From contig NZ_SRUU01000030.1 of assembly GCF_004791585.1 (NCBI RefSeq), positions 1 to 64,000 on the forward strand: a DNA stretch of 64,000 bases, read 5' to 3'. The stretch is from Mesorhizobium sp. M1C.F.Ca.ET.210.01.1.1. Lineage in GTDB: Bacteria; Pseudomonadota; Alphaproteobacteria; Rhizobiales; Rhizobiaceae. The translations under genes were made by a program, and so were the position numbers. Shown piece by piece: positions 52,080-60,986 of this stretch. Position 1 is the first letter of the stretch, and each line of letters opens with the position of its first letter. Below the pieces are notes generated by a model that saw nothing but the letters and a program-made list of their open reading frames with translations, was not told where the DNA came from and ran no database searches.

Positions 52080-53864
52080 TCAGCTCGGATTTCCGATACC
52101 CGCCGAGCGCAAGGACTGCACCAGCCGATCGGTGAGATCCGCGGGATATTTTCTGTCGACGAAGGTCGCGCGCGGATTGGCGGCGAATTTCGGGAATTCG
52201 GCCGTCAGCTCGTTCGCCAACTCGTCCGCGAGCTGGTCGCGGCCTGAGATCTTGGCGCCGATCAGGCGTGCGGCCAGGTAATGCGATTTGGACTTCGTGG
52301 TCCTCAGCGACTCGCTGGCGATCACAGCCCTTTTGGTGTCGCCTTGCATGAAGGCGCCGACAAACAGGCCGTAGTCCCACCAGGTCGGGTGGCCGCTGAA
52401 GGCTTCGACGGCATGGCCCAGGATCGGCGTTCCTTCCTGATATTTGCCGGCGAAGATCAGGCCGTAGCCATAGGCGGCGGCCATGCCGAGATCGTAGGTG
52501 TTGAGCTCATAGGCCTTGCGCATCCAGCGGATCGCTTCGTCCGTATTGCCGAGGCGTGAGTTGAGGTAGCCATAGGCGCGATGCGCGTGGGGGCTCATCG
52601 GCCCCATCTGGATGGCGCGGTGGGCATACGACATCGCCTGTTCGATCGTGGCATCAGGCGGATAGGCGTAGTGGTTGTTGACGGCTTCCAGATGCAGGGA
52701 AGCCAGTTCCGAGTAGACGAGCGATGATTTGGTGCCCGTACCGGCGAGTTTCTCCAGGCAGCGATACGCCGCCTCATGCGTCTTGGCGCTCTGGTCGAGA
52801 TAGTAGCGGTCGTTAAGCACCAGACATCCGATCTGGCTGGTCCGGACGTCGCTTTGGTCGATATAGCTGTAGATCGCGCCGGAAGCGGGGATGGTCGAAG
52901 TCAGGAGATTGGCGACGCTGCTTTCCACCGCGCCCGGCGCGCTTTCGGCCGATGTCAGGTTGCGCGACAGGAGAACCCGTCCCGTTGCGACGCTCTGCAG
53001 TTCGATCGTGACGTCGCCGGCGGCAGGTCCGGGAACAAGATCGAAAACGAAACTGATCGGATCGGCGGACCCGTCGCGCGTTGCGTCGGCGTCGCGTCCG
53101 ATGAAGTCTATGGTGTCGAAGCCGGCGAGACCGGCGCGCAGCGATGAGGCGACACGGGCCGCCTCCGGTCCATCGGCCCTGACGGCCATGTAGATCAGGG
53201 GCAGGCTATCGAAAGTCTGCGAAACGACGCTGCCGGTCGTACCTGACGTTTCGACCGGCGCGGCTGCATCGTCGTGGAAAAAGGCATTGCCCTGGCGAAC
53301 CACAAGCACCCCCAGCATGGCGATGACCAGAACGATGGCAGCCCAGAAGAAGCGCAATTGGCTCGTCAGCGATGAGGCGGACACGGGTGTTGCCGGGCTC
53401 GTCATCAGCGGCGCGGCATCGGCAGGCTTGGTATCGGCAGGCGCGGGGTTTTCGAAATGCTCGGCCGAAGGCGAAGCGACCTGGCCGGCATCCGCAGGCT
53501 TGGCCGCCTCGGGCAGCCGGATGGCATTCAACTCGTAGGAAGGCACATATCCGCCGCGCGGGATTGCGATGCGCACCGGCTCGGCAATGCCCTCATTGGC
53601 GAAATAATGCTCCAGGAGCTCACGCAGCCGCCCGGCTTGGACCCTGACAACCGCATCGGTCGCCGAGTCGAAGTCACCGTCCTTGCCGAAGACGTCCATG
53701 GCGATGGAAAGGCCCTTCAGCCTGTCGCCTTCGCCGGCCTGCTCGCGCTCCACCAGATAGCGCAACAGCCTGCGGGCGCGCTCGGACCGTCCGAACGTTT
53801 CGCTGGCAAGCAGTCGCTCCAATGTCTCGCGCACTGCGGGGGCGGCAGGCGTGGCAGGCTCCAA
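52080..53864 (-). CDS. Winged-helix / membrane / TPR protein, 594 aa
   Basis: The N-terminus (about 1-105; RARRLLRYLVEREQAGEGDR, AVVRVQAGRLRELLEHYF, IAIPRGGYVPSYEL) resembles the ToxR/CadC-type winged-helix region found before adenylate-cyclase or TPR modules in rhizobia. One membrane helix follows (about 170-190, FFWAAIVLVIAMLGVLVV). The rest is an extracytoplasmic domain and TPR repeats (MSPHAHRAYGYLNSRLGNTDEA, AIRWMRKAYELN). The layout suggests a membrane-bound transcription factor sensing envelope signals; that is inference. There are no neighbours in an obvious operon. Confidence 0.72.
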   Translation of the reverse strand: MEPATPAAPAVRETLERLLASETFGRSERARRLLRYLVEREQAGEGDRLKGLSIAMDVFGKDGDFDSATDAVVRVQAGRLRELLEHYFANEGIAEPVRIAIPRGGYVPSYELNAIRLPEAAKPADAGQVASPSAEHFENPAPADTKPADAAPLMTSPATPVSASSLTSQLRFFWAAIVLVIAMLGVLVVRQGNAFFHDDAAAPVETSGTTGSVVSQTFDSLPLIYMAVRADGPEAARVASSLRAGLAGFDTIDFIGRDADATRDGSADPISFVFDLVPGPAAGDVTIELQSVATGRVLLSRNLTSAESAPGAVESSVANLLTSTIPASGAIYSYIDQSDVRTSQIGCLVLNDRYYLDQSAKTHEAAYRCLEKLAGTGTKSSLVYSELASLHLEAVNNHYAYPPDATIEQAMSYAHRAIQMGPMSPHAHRAYGYLNSRLGNTDEAIRWMRKAYELNTYDLGMAAAYGYGLIFAGKYQEGTPILGHAVEAFSGHPTWWDYGLFVGAFMQGDTKRAVIASESLRTTKSKSHYLAARLIGAKISGRDQLADELANELTAEFPKFAANPRATFVDRKYPADLTDRLVQSLRSAGIGNPS

Positions 53865-54056
53865 GTGTCGATCCTTCCGAAGTCGGCACAGGTTAGGACG
53901 TGATCATATAGCGCTCGCGTCAACGCACAAGAATGCTTCTGTTATGCGATCGCGTAAGCCACCGCAAATTTCCCTGCCGGTTAATGAATGGCAGGAAAAT
54001 CGCGGCGGTTTTGCAGCATTGCGCGGCTCGCCAAAGCGCCGCGCCAAGGTCAGGTG

Positions 54057-55796
54057 TCAGCCCGCCTTGCGGCCAAGGATGCGGTTGGCGGCCGACACCA
54101 CGGCCTCCAGCGAGGCGGCGACGATGTTGGTGTTTATTCCGGCGCCGAACAGCTTGCCGCCCGGATATTCCATCTCGACATAGGAAATGGCCGAGGCGTT
54201 CGAGCCGCGCTGCAAGGAGTGTTCGGAATAGTCGAGCACCGACATCTCCACGCCGACGTGGCGCGACAGCGCATCGACGAAGCCATCGATCGGGCCGGTG
54301 CCGGAACCGGTGATGGTCATCTCCTTGCCGTTGTCGAGGATGACCGCTTCGACCACGCGCCGCCCCTTCACCTCGGTGTCGGGGTAGGTGTGATGGTCGA
54401 GGAATTTCAGCCTGGCGCCGGGCTGGTCGACATAGGCTTCGAGGAAGCGCTCATGAATGCGTTTGGCGGGCACTTCCTTGCCTTCGGCATCGGTGATGGC
54501 CTGAATGTCCTGGCTGAACTCGATCTGCAGGTTGCGCGGCAGGTTGAGGCCGTAGTCGGCCTGCAGCACATAGGCGATGCCGCCCTTGCCGGACTGCGAG
54601 TTGATGCGGATGATCGCCTCATAGGTGCGGCCGACATCGGCCGGGTCAATCGGCAGATAGGGCACCTCCCAGACCGGCGTGTTGGCCTTGCGCAAGGCCT
54701 TCATGCCCTTGTTGATGGCATCCTGATGCGAGCCGGAGAAGGCGGTGTAGACGAGCTCGCCGACGTAGGGATGGCGCTCCGGAATCTTCAGCTGGTTCGA
54801 GTATTCGTAGACGTCCTTCATCCTGTCGATGTCTGAGCAATCCAGCCCGGGATCGACACCTTGCGTGTACATGTTCAGCGCCAGGGTGACGATGTCGACA
54901 TTGCCGGTGCGCTCGCCATTGCCGAACAGCGTGCCCTCTACGCGGTCGGCGCCGGCCATCAGGCCGAGCTCGGTAGTGGCGATGCCGGTGCCGCGATCGT
55001 TATGCGGATGCAGCGAGATGATCAGCTTGTCGCGATTGTCGAGGTTGCGGCACATCCATTCGATGCGGTCGGCATAGACGTTGGGCGTCGACATCTCGAC
55101 CGTCGAGGGCAGGTTGATGATCAGCTTGTTGTCGGCCGTCGGCTTCACGATCTCGGTGACGGCGTTGCAAATCTCCAGCGCGACCTCCAGCTCGGTGCCG
55201 GTGAAGCTCTCCGGCGAATATTCGAACCGATAGCCGCCGCCAGCCTTGGCCGCCATGTCGGTGATCATCTTGGCGGCGTCGGTGGCGATGCGCTTGATGC
55301 CGGCGACGTCCTTTTCGAAGACGACGCGGCGCTGCAATTCGCTGGTCGAGTTGTAGAAATGCACGATCGGCCGGTGCGCGTCCTTGAGCGCTTCGAAGGT
55401 CCGCGTGATCAGCTCGGGCCGGCATTGCACCAGCACCTGCAGCGACACATCGTCCGGCACGCCGCCTTCCTCGACGCACCAGCGGGCGAAGTCGAAGTCG
55501 GTCTGCGAGGCCGACGGGAAGCCGATCTCGATCTCCTTGAAACCCATGTCGAGCAGCAGCGCGAACATGCGCGCCTTGCGCTCGTGGCCCATCGGATCGA
55601 TCAGCGCCTGGTTGCCGTCGCGCAGGTCGACGGAGCACCAGATCGGCGCCTTCTCGATGACCTTGGACGGCCAGGTGCGATCGGTGAGGTTGACGGTCGG
55701 GTAAGGCTGGTACTTGCGGGCGGCATCCGCCATGTGCCCGCTCGCTTGCGCGCCCGTTTCGGCCTCGCCGGCGCGGATTGCTTCTCTTCTGTTCAT
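54057..55796 (-). CDS. leuA: 2-isopropylmalate synthase LeuA
   Basis: A 579-residue enzyme that joins acetyl-CoA and 2-oxoisovalerate in the first committed step of leucine synthesis. The catalytic TIM barrel has WCSVDLRDGNQALIDPM and the metal-binding ISLHPHNDRGTGIATTELG. The C-terminal leucine-binding regulatory domain is present (GPIDGFVDALSRHVG, YVEMEYPGGKLFGAGINTN), so feedback inhibition is expected. It belongs to the longer (type 2) IPMS group. ATG 55796 has GGGGAG 8 bases upstream. A leucine-rich short frame precedes it. Confidence 0.95.
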   Translation of the reverse strand: MNRREAIRAGEAETGAQASGHMADAARKYQPYPTVNLTDRTWPSKVIEKAPIWCSVDLRDGNQALIDPMGHERKARMFALLLDMGFKEIEIGFPSASQTDFDFARWCVEEGGVPDDVSLQVLVQCRPELITRTFEALKDAHRPIVHFYNSTSELQRRVVFEKDVAGIKRIATDAAKMITDMAAKAGGGYRFEYSPESFTGTELEVALEICNAVTEIVKPTADNKLIINLPSTVEMSTPNVYADRIEWMCRNLDNRDKLIISLHPHNDRGTGIATTELGLMAGADRVEGTLFGNGERTGNVDIVTLALNMYTQGVDPGLDCSDIDRMKDVYEYSNQLKIPERHPYVGELVYTAFSGSHQDAINKGMKALRKANTPVWEVPYLPIDPADVGRTYEAIIRINSQSGKGGIAYVLQADYGLNLPRNLQIEFSQDIQAITDAEGKEVPAKRIHERFLEAYVDQPGARLKFLDHHTYPDTEVKGRRVVEAVILDNGKEMTITGSGTGPIDGFVDALSRHVGVEMSVLDYSEHSLQRGSNASAISYVEMEYPGGKLFGAGINTNIVAASLEAVVSAANRILGRKAG

Positions 55797-55948
55797 CGTC
55801 GTTTCTCCCCGGCGGCTCGCGTGACCGCCTTCAGGCGGATTGGTGCCGAGCGGCGCCTTTACCAAAATTTCGTTCGCTTGATGTGACTTGCCAATCTGGC
55901 CAAGGAGCATGCGCCTCGAGCGGCGGGTATCGACCGCCGGGCGCTCCT

Positions 55949-56068
55949 TCAGCGAACCCGGCGATCGCCGATAAGGCCGAGAAGAAGCAGGGTCGAAGCA
56001 AGCGCGCGCACGGTCTCGCCGGCAAAGCCGGGGCGAGGAGAAGCGACGGAGCGGGTGCGCGTGGTCAT
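55949..56068 (-). CDS. Candidate leucine-rich leader peptide of leuA (39 aa)
   Basis: An ATG at 56068 with an AGAGAG motif just upstream opens a 39-codon frame, MTTRTRSVASPRPGFAGETV, ending STLLLLGLIGDRRVR. Five of the last 13 codons are leucine (CTG CTT CTT CTC, then GGC CTT), and the stop lies 152 bases before leuA on the same strand. Leader-peptide attenuation of leuA is known in alphaproteobacteria. The following DNA can form GC-rich hairpins (such as CCGCC/GGCGG just before leuA), but I see no terminator with a T run, so the mechanism is not shown. Confidence 0.5.
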   Translation of the reverse strand: MTTRTRSVASPRPGFAGETVRALASTLLLLGLIGDRRVR

Positions 56069-56201
56069 GCCGGCTCTCTTACAGGAGCGGCCATCAGGAG
56101 GCAAGTGCCGGGCCGGCCGCGTGGAGCGCGGGCTCTTCCCCGCGCCGGGCAAATGCGCCACACTCGCTTCCGGAGGACCTGATCTCAGGGGGAGGTCGTG
56201 C

Positions 56202-57368
56202 ATGAATTTCGTGTTCTTCTCGCCGCATTTTCCGGCCAACGGCGCCGATTTCTGCGACCGGCTGAAGAAGGCTGGCGCCACCGTGCTCGGCATCGGCGAC
56301 GCGCCCTATGAGATGCTGGGCGCCAAGCTACGGGCAGCGCTTTCGGAATACTACCGCGTGGCGGACATGGAGGACTACGATGCCGTGTTCCGGGCGATGG
56401 GGCATTTCATCCACAAATGGGGCCGCATCGACCGTTTCGAGTCGCTCAACGAGCACTGGCTGGAGCTGGAAGCCAACATCCGCACCGACTTCAACATCTT
56501 CGGCACCAAGCTCGATTTCGTGAAGAACCTGAAACGCAAGAGCCGCATGCGCGCCTTCTTCCGCAAGAGCGGCGTCGAGACCATTCCGCAGCGCAAATGC
56601 TCCGACCGCGCCGGGGCCATGACCTTCATCCGCCGCGTCGGCTACCCGGTGGTGGTGAAGCCGGATTCGGGCTCCGGCGCCTCGAACACCTTCAAGATCT
56701 CCAACACGAAGGAACTCGACCAGTTCTTCAGGGACAAGCCCGAGGGCGTCACCTTCGTCATGGAGCAGTTCATCGAGGGGCTGGTGGTCACCTTCGACGG
56801 GCTGGTCAATCGCGCCGGTGAGGTGGTGCTGGCGGCCAGCCATCGCTACGACCAGAGCATCATGGACGCGGTCAATCGTGACCGCCACATGAGCTACACC
56901 TGCTTTCCCGAGATCACGCCTGCGGTGGAAGAGGCCGGCCGGAAAATCCTGAAAGCATTCGACGTGCGCGAACGCTTCTTCCACATCGAGCTGTTCGAAA
57001 CCAAGGACAAGCGCATCATCGCGCTCGAGGTCAACATGCGTCCGCCCGGCGCCTGGATGACGGATGCCATCAATTACACCTTCGATGTGGACGTCTATGC
57101 CGCATGGGCCGACATGGTGGTCAAGGACGCCGCCGGCGGCCCCTACAAGGGCAAGTATTTCACCGCCTATGCCAGCCGCAAGCGCCATATCGACTATTTG
57201 CACAGCCATGCGGACGTGCTAGCCGCGCACGGCGACAAGATCGTCCACCACCAGGCCATCGAAGAGGTTTTCAGCCGCGCCATGGGCAACTACGCCTACC
57301 AGATGCGTTCGAAGGACCCGAAGGCGCTGCGCCAGGCGGTCGACTATATCCACGCGGAAAAGGCGTGA
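56202..57368 (+). CDS. ATP-grasp family protein
   Basis: A 388-residue ATP-grasp ligase-type protein. A preATP-grasp N-terminus (MNFVFFSPHFPANGADFCDR) precedes the ATP-grasp fold with GYPVVVKPDSGSGASNTFKI, FVMEQFIEGLVVTFDGLVN and the metal site IALEVNMRPPGAWMTDAINY. It makes an acyl-phosphate and joins a carboxylate to an amine or similar nucleophile; the substrate is unknown. GGGGGAGG lies 7 bases before ATG 56202. The next gene, an esterase, starts 4 bases after its stop, so the two form an operon. Confidence 0.87.
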   Translation: MNFVFFSPHFPANGADFCDRLKKAGATVLGIGDAPYEMLGAKLRAALSEYYRVADMEDYDAVFRAMGHFIHKWGRIDRFESLNEHWLELEANIRTDFNIFGTKLDFVKNLKRKSRMRAFFRKSGVETIPQRKCSDRAGAMTFIRRVGYPVVVKPDSGSGASNTFKISNTKELDQFFRDKPEGVTFVMEQFIEGLVVTFDGLVNRAGEVVLAASHRYDQSIMDAVNRDRHMSYTCFPEITPAVEEAGRKILKAFDVRERFFHIELFETKDKRIIALEVNMRPPGAWMTDAINYTFDVDVYAAWADMVVKDAAGGPYKGKYFTAYASRKRHIDYLHSHADVLAAHGDKIVHHQAIEEVFSRAMGNYAYQMRSKDPKALRQAVDYIHAEKA

Positions 57369-57372
57369 AGCG

Positions 57373-58149
57373 ATGGACGTTTCCTATCACAAGGGGCATG
57401 CCCGCAATCTCGGCCGCGACATGGAATACAAGCGCTACGGCCATGCCGGCCGGCCGGTGGTGGTGTTCCCGACCTCGCAGGGGCGTTTCTACCAGTTCGA
57501 GGATTCGGGCGGCGTCGGCGCGCTCGCCGAATTCATCGACACCGGCCGCATCCAGCTGTTCACGCTCGACGGCATCGATTCTGAATCCTTCTTCGACAAG
57601 CACGGCGATCCGGCCGAGCGCATCGCCCGCCACGAAGCCTATTTCCGCTATGTGCGCGAGGAGGCGCTGCCGGAACTGCAAGCGGTTGCGGCTAAGGCCA
57701 ATGGCGGACGCACCTTGAAGCCGCTGTTCTGCGGCTGCTCGATGGGCGGCTACCATTCGTCGAATTTCGTGTTCCGCTTTCCGGAGCTGGCGAGCGGCGT
57801 GATCTCGCTTTCCGGCGTCTACTCGACCCGCGACTTCTTCGGCCGGGTGCTGGAGGGCAGCATCTTCTACAACTCGCCGCTCGACTATCTGCCGGGCATC
57901 GTCGACCAGAAGCTGCTCGGGCGGCTGAGGGCGCTGAGGCTGATCTTCTGCTGCGGACAGGGCGCCTGGGAAGAGCGCATGCTTGTCGAGACGCGCGAGC
58001 TGGAGCAGGTGCTGCGCGACAAATCCATCCCGGCCTGGGTCGACTATTGGGGCGGTGACGTCAGCCATGACTGGCCGTGGTGGCACAAGCAGCTCGTCTA
58101 TTTCTTCGGCCGCTGGCTGGACGACGATCTGATGCACAGGATCGACTGA
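57373..58149 (+). CDS. Esterase-family alpha/beta hydrolase paired with the ATP-grasp gene
   Basis: A 258-residue esterase-D/antigen-85-type hydrolase. The nucleophile Ser is in PLFCGCSMGGYHSSNFVFRF; the oxyanion region is GRPVVVFPTSQGRFYQFED; the catalytic His lies near the end in GGDVSHDWPWWHKQL. It has no signal peptide. It begins 4 bases after the ATP-grasp stop, so the products probably act on the same metabolite (ligation and hydrolysis of an ester or amide). Substrate unknown. Confidence 0.87.
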   Translation: MDVSYHKGHARNLGRDMEYKRYGHAGRPVVVFPTSQGRFYQFEDSGGVGALAEFIDTGRIQLFTLDGIDSESFFDKHGDPAERIARHEAYFRYVREEALPELQAVAAKANGGRTLKPLFCGCSMGGYHSSNFVFRFPELASGVISLSGVYSTRDFFGRVLEGSIFYNSPLDYLPGIVDQKLLGRLRALRLIFCCGQGAWEERMLVETRELEQVLRDKSIPAWVDYWGGDVSHDWPWWHKQLVYFFGRWLDDDLMHRID

Positions 58150-58216
58150 CCCGTGCCGATATTCAGGTGATGCCGGCCTGACCTGGAATCTCAAAAGGGC
58201 TCAAGGGCTTAAACCA

Positions 58217-58531
58217 ATGATCACGCCCGACCCGATCCGCCGTTTTGTCGAAGCCACCAATGCCGGCGACAGCGAGGCCTTTCTCGGATGCTTCACGGCC
58301 GACGCCCTGCTCACCGACTGGGGCCGTGCCTTCCGGGGCCGCGACGGGATCGCACGCTGGAACCAGTCGGACAATATCGGCGTGCAGTCCCATCTCGACA
58401 TCGTCCGCATCGCACAGCCGGACGGCGCCTACCACGTGCGCATCAAGGTGGCCGGCAACGGCTTCAACGGCGAAGGCGACATGGTCTTCACGCTGGACGG
58501 CGATCGTATTTCCAGCCTGGTCATCAGTTGA
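58217..58531 (+). CDS. SnoaL/NTF2-like protein, 104 aa
   Basis: A 104-residue NTF2-fold protein: PIRRFVEATNAGDSEAFLGCF, then LTDWGRAFRGRDGIARWNQ and GDMVFTLDGDRISSLVIS. These are small cone-shaped barrels with varied roles (isomerase, binding). It lies 67 bases after the esterase gene on the same strand and may join that operon. Function not predictable. Confidence 0.85.
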   Translation: MITPDPIRRFVEATNAGDSEAFLGCFTADALLTDWGRAFRGRDGIARWNQSDNIGVQSHLDIVRIAQPDGAYHVRIKVAGNGFNGEGDMVFTLDGDRISSLVIS

Positions 58532-58688
58532 ACCCGGACAGCGCTCGGCTTGACGCATTGTCATTCGCCGATGGCGATCAGAAAATATGATTTCTTTAGT
58601 CAAGTTTCTGTGGAATCCAAGGCACCGCTGTGGCATGTCGGCCTGACAAAGGCGCCCTCGCATGCGCCGGTTCCAGGAGACTTGAGCT

Positions 58689-59756
58689 ATGGATCGATTG
58701 AGCGCGCAAGCCGATATCCGCAATGACGCCATTTTCGCGGTGATGGACAGTCTGCGCGCCGAGCACCGCGATTGCGAGATCGACACCGGTGTTGCCGGCC
58801 AGTGGGAATTCCGCATGCATTACGGCTCGCTGAATGCCACGCTCGACGACGGCGGCGTGCGCATCCGGGTCGCGGCGCAAGACGAGACCTGCCTCGCCTA
58901 CATGAAGATGATTGTTGCGGGCCATATCACCGGGCAACTGGGGACCACCGGCGACCTGCGCTGGCAGGGCGACGGCCAGGACGCCGGCACGCCAGCCTTC
59001 TTCCGCGAGATCACGGTCGAGTCGTCGGCGCGGCTGTCGCCGCATATGCAGCGCGTGCGCTTTTCCTGCCGCGATCTCGGCCGCTTCGCCCATGGCGGGC
59101 TGCATGTGCGGCTCCTGCTGCCGCCGCCCGGACGGCAGCCGGTGTGGCCGTCGATGGGCGCTGACGGCATGCTCCTATGGCCGTCGGGCGCGGATTCGCT
59201 CACCGTTCGCGTCTACACGATCCGCGCGCTCGATATCGCCGACGGCTGGCTCGACGTCGATTTCGTGCTGCATCCCGGCACCGAAACGCCGGCCGCGGCG
59301 TTCGCGCAGAGCGCACGGGCCGGCGACGTCATCGGCATGATCGGTCCCGGCGGCGGTGACGTGCCGGAGACGAAGAATCTGCTTCTGGTGGGCGACGATA
59401 CGGCGCTTCCCGCCATCGGCAGGATCCTCGAGGCGCTTGCGCCATCGACCTGCGCCGAGGCCCTTGTCGAGGTCAACGGTCCGGAGGACCGGATCGCGCT
59501 GACGGAGGGCGACAACATCACCGTCCACTGGCTCTACCGGCACGGCCGCGAGGCAGGCTGTGCCGGTCTGCTGCCGGCGGCGCTGCGCGAACGCGACCAT
59601 GCGGCCGATAATCTCTATGTCTGGGCCGGATGCGAGTTCGCCGACTTCCGCGAGATCCGAAGGATCGTGCGCAAGGAGTGGGGCCTGCCGCGCGATCGGC
59701 ACTTGGTTACCGCCTATTGGCGCCGGGGTACGCAGGGCGAAGCCGGCGAGGAATAG
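58689..59756 (+). CDS. Siderophore-interacting flavoprotein (SIP family) with DUF2218 domain
   Basis: A 355-residue fusion. Residues 1 to about 95 are DUF2218-like (HRDCEIDTGVAGQWEFRMHYG). The rest is a SIP flavoreductase: SPHMQRVRFSCRDLGRF, SLTVRVYTIRALDI (FAD binding), MIGPGGGDVPETKNLLLVGDDTALPAIGRIL, and the C-terminal FVWAGCEF-type motif (NLYVWAGCEFADFREIRRI). It reduces ferric siderophores in the cytoplasm to free iron. It converges with the siderophore MFS transporter and completes uptake. Confidence 0.93.
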   Translation: MDRLSAQADIRNDAIFAVMDSLRAEHRDCEIDTGVAGQWEFRMHYGSLNATLDDGGVRIRVAAQDETCLAYMKMIVAGHITGQLGTTGDLRWQGDGQDAGTPAFFREITVESSARLSPHMQRVRFSCRDLGRFAHGGLHVRLLLPPPGRQPVWPSMGADGMLLWPSGADSLTVRVYTIRALDIADGWLDVDFVLHPGTETPAAAFAQSARAGDVIGMIGPGGGDVPETKNLLLVGDDTALPAIGRILEALAPSTCAEALVEVNGPEDRIALTEGDNITVHWLYRHGREAGCAGLLPAALRERDHAADNLYVWAGCEFADFREIRRIVRKEWGLPRDRHLVTAYWRRGTQGEAGEE

Positions 59757-59768
59757 CGCGCCGTCCTG

Positions 59769-60986
59769 TCAGTCGCGGTCGCTGACCATGGCGATGGCCG
59801 GCGCCGCCAGCAGCGCGACCACGCCCGCGCAGGCAAACAGCGCGCCATAACCAAGATGCTGCGCCAGGTAGCCGGCAAGGATGCCGCCCGCCATGCTGAC
59901 CAACGCGTCCATGCACTGGAAAAGCGTGAAATCGACGCCAGCCTGCCTCGGATCCGACCAGCGCATGAACTGCGCGTAAAGCGCCACGAAGCCGAGCGCC
60001 ATGATACCTGAGGAACTCAGCATGGCGACGGCCGCCAGCGGGCCTGTCGGGAAAATACCGGAAAGCGCGAAGGCCGAGAGGATGAACAGCGATCCGGCCT
60101 GCAGGACAAGCGCGAGCACGAGGACGCTGCCGCTGCCAAACCATTTGACGAGGGCGCCGCCGGCAAGTGCGGCCGCGACGCCGAGGACCATGCTGCCGGC
60201 GCCGTTGACGAGCCCGATCGTGGAAAGGCTGAGCCCGGCATCGACAAGGAAAGGGCCAAGCATGGTCAGCGCCGCTTTCTGCGCCAGGACATAGATCGCC
60301 GATGCCGCCAGGCCGCGGCGGATCTGCGAGCGCCGCCACGCCGTGCCGAGCGTGGGCACGTGTTGGCGCATTTCCTCGCGCTGCCGGCCGGCGATGCCGA
60401 GCAGGAAGGGAAGGCCGAGCAGCAAGAGCAGCGAGGCCATGGCCGAGACCGCCGCGCGCCAGCCATGGACATCGACCAGAAAGAGGAACAGGCCGCCGCC
60501 GATCGCCGAGCCGAGATAGGCGCCGCCGACCTGGGCGGCATTGCCCCAGCCGAGATTACTGCCGGCAAGGTTCTGCACCGCAAAACCGTCGCAAGCGATG
60601 TCGACGGTGGAGGCGGCAAAGGCAACCACCGCCAGGCAGGCGACCACCGGCCAAAAGGTGGCCGGGCCGAGTTGGGCAACGGCCAGCAGTCCGGCGCTGG
60701 AGACGAGGCCGCCGACAAGTACGATCGCGCCGGTGCGATTCCTGCCAGCAGGCGGAAGCCGATAGCGTTCCACCGCCGGTGACCACAGGAATTTCAGCGC
60801 CCATGGCAGGGCGATCAAGGTGAGGAGGCCAATATGGTCGAGCGGCAGGCCCTGATCGCGCAGGACGGCCGGCAGGCCCGTCCAGGTGATGCCGCCGATC
60901 ACGCTCTGTGCCACATAGAGGCCGCCGATCGCCGTGACGACGGCGGCAGGCGACAAGGATGCCTGGCCGGTAGCGGAGGCCGACAT
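59769..60986 (-). CDS. RhtX/FptX-type siderophore MFS importer
   Basis: A 405-residue, roughly 12-helix MFS protein of the RhtX/FptX group: GGLYVAQSVIGGITWTGLPA, IALPWALKFLWSPAVERYR, AASTVDIACDGFAVQNLAG and GWRAAVSAMASLLLLL. These carry intact ferric siderophores across the inner membrane. Its ATG overlaps the stop of the TonB receptor gene (TGATG), so the two are translationally coupled. Confidence 0.92.
   Translation of the reverse strand: MSASATGQASLSPAAVVTAIGGLYVAQSVIGGITWTGLPAVLRDQGLPLDHIGLLTLIALPWALKFLWSPAVERYRLPPAGRNRTGAIVLVGGLVSSAGLLAVAQLGPATFWPVVACLAVVAFAASTVDIACDGFAVQNLAGSNLGWGNAAQVGGAYLGSAIGGGLFLFLVDVHGWRAAVSAMASLLLLLGLPFLLGIAGRQREEMRQHVPTLGTAWRRSQIRRGLAASAIYVLAQKAALTMLGPFLVDAGLSLSTIGLVNGAGSMVLGVAAALAGGALVKWFGSGSVLVLALVLQAGSLFILSAFALSGIFPTGPLAAVAMLSSSGIMALGFVALYAQFMRWSDPRQAGVDFTLFQCMDALVSMAGGILAGYLAQHLGYGALFACAGVVALLAAPAIAMVSDRD

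Noticed and set aside
55797..55948. Classical rho-independent attenuator before leuA
   Set aside because: Hairpins exist (CCGCC/GGCGG), but none is followed by a T tract on the leuA strand.
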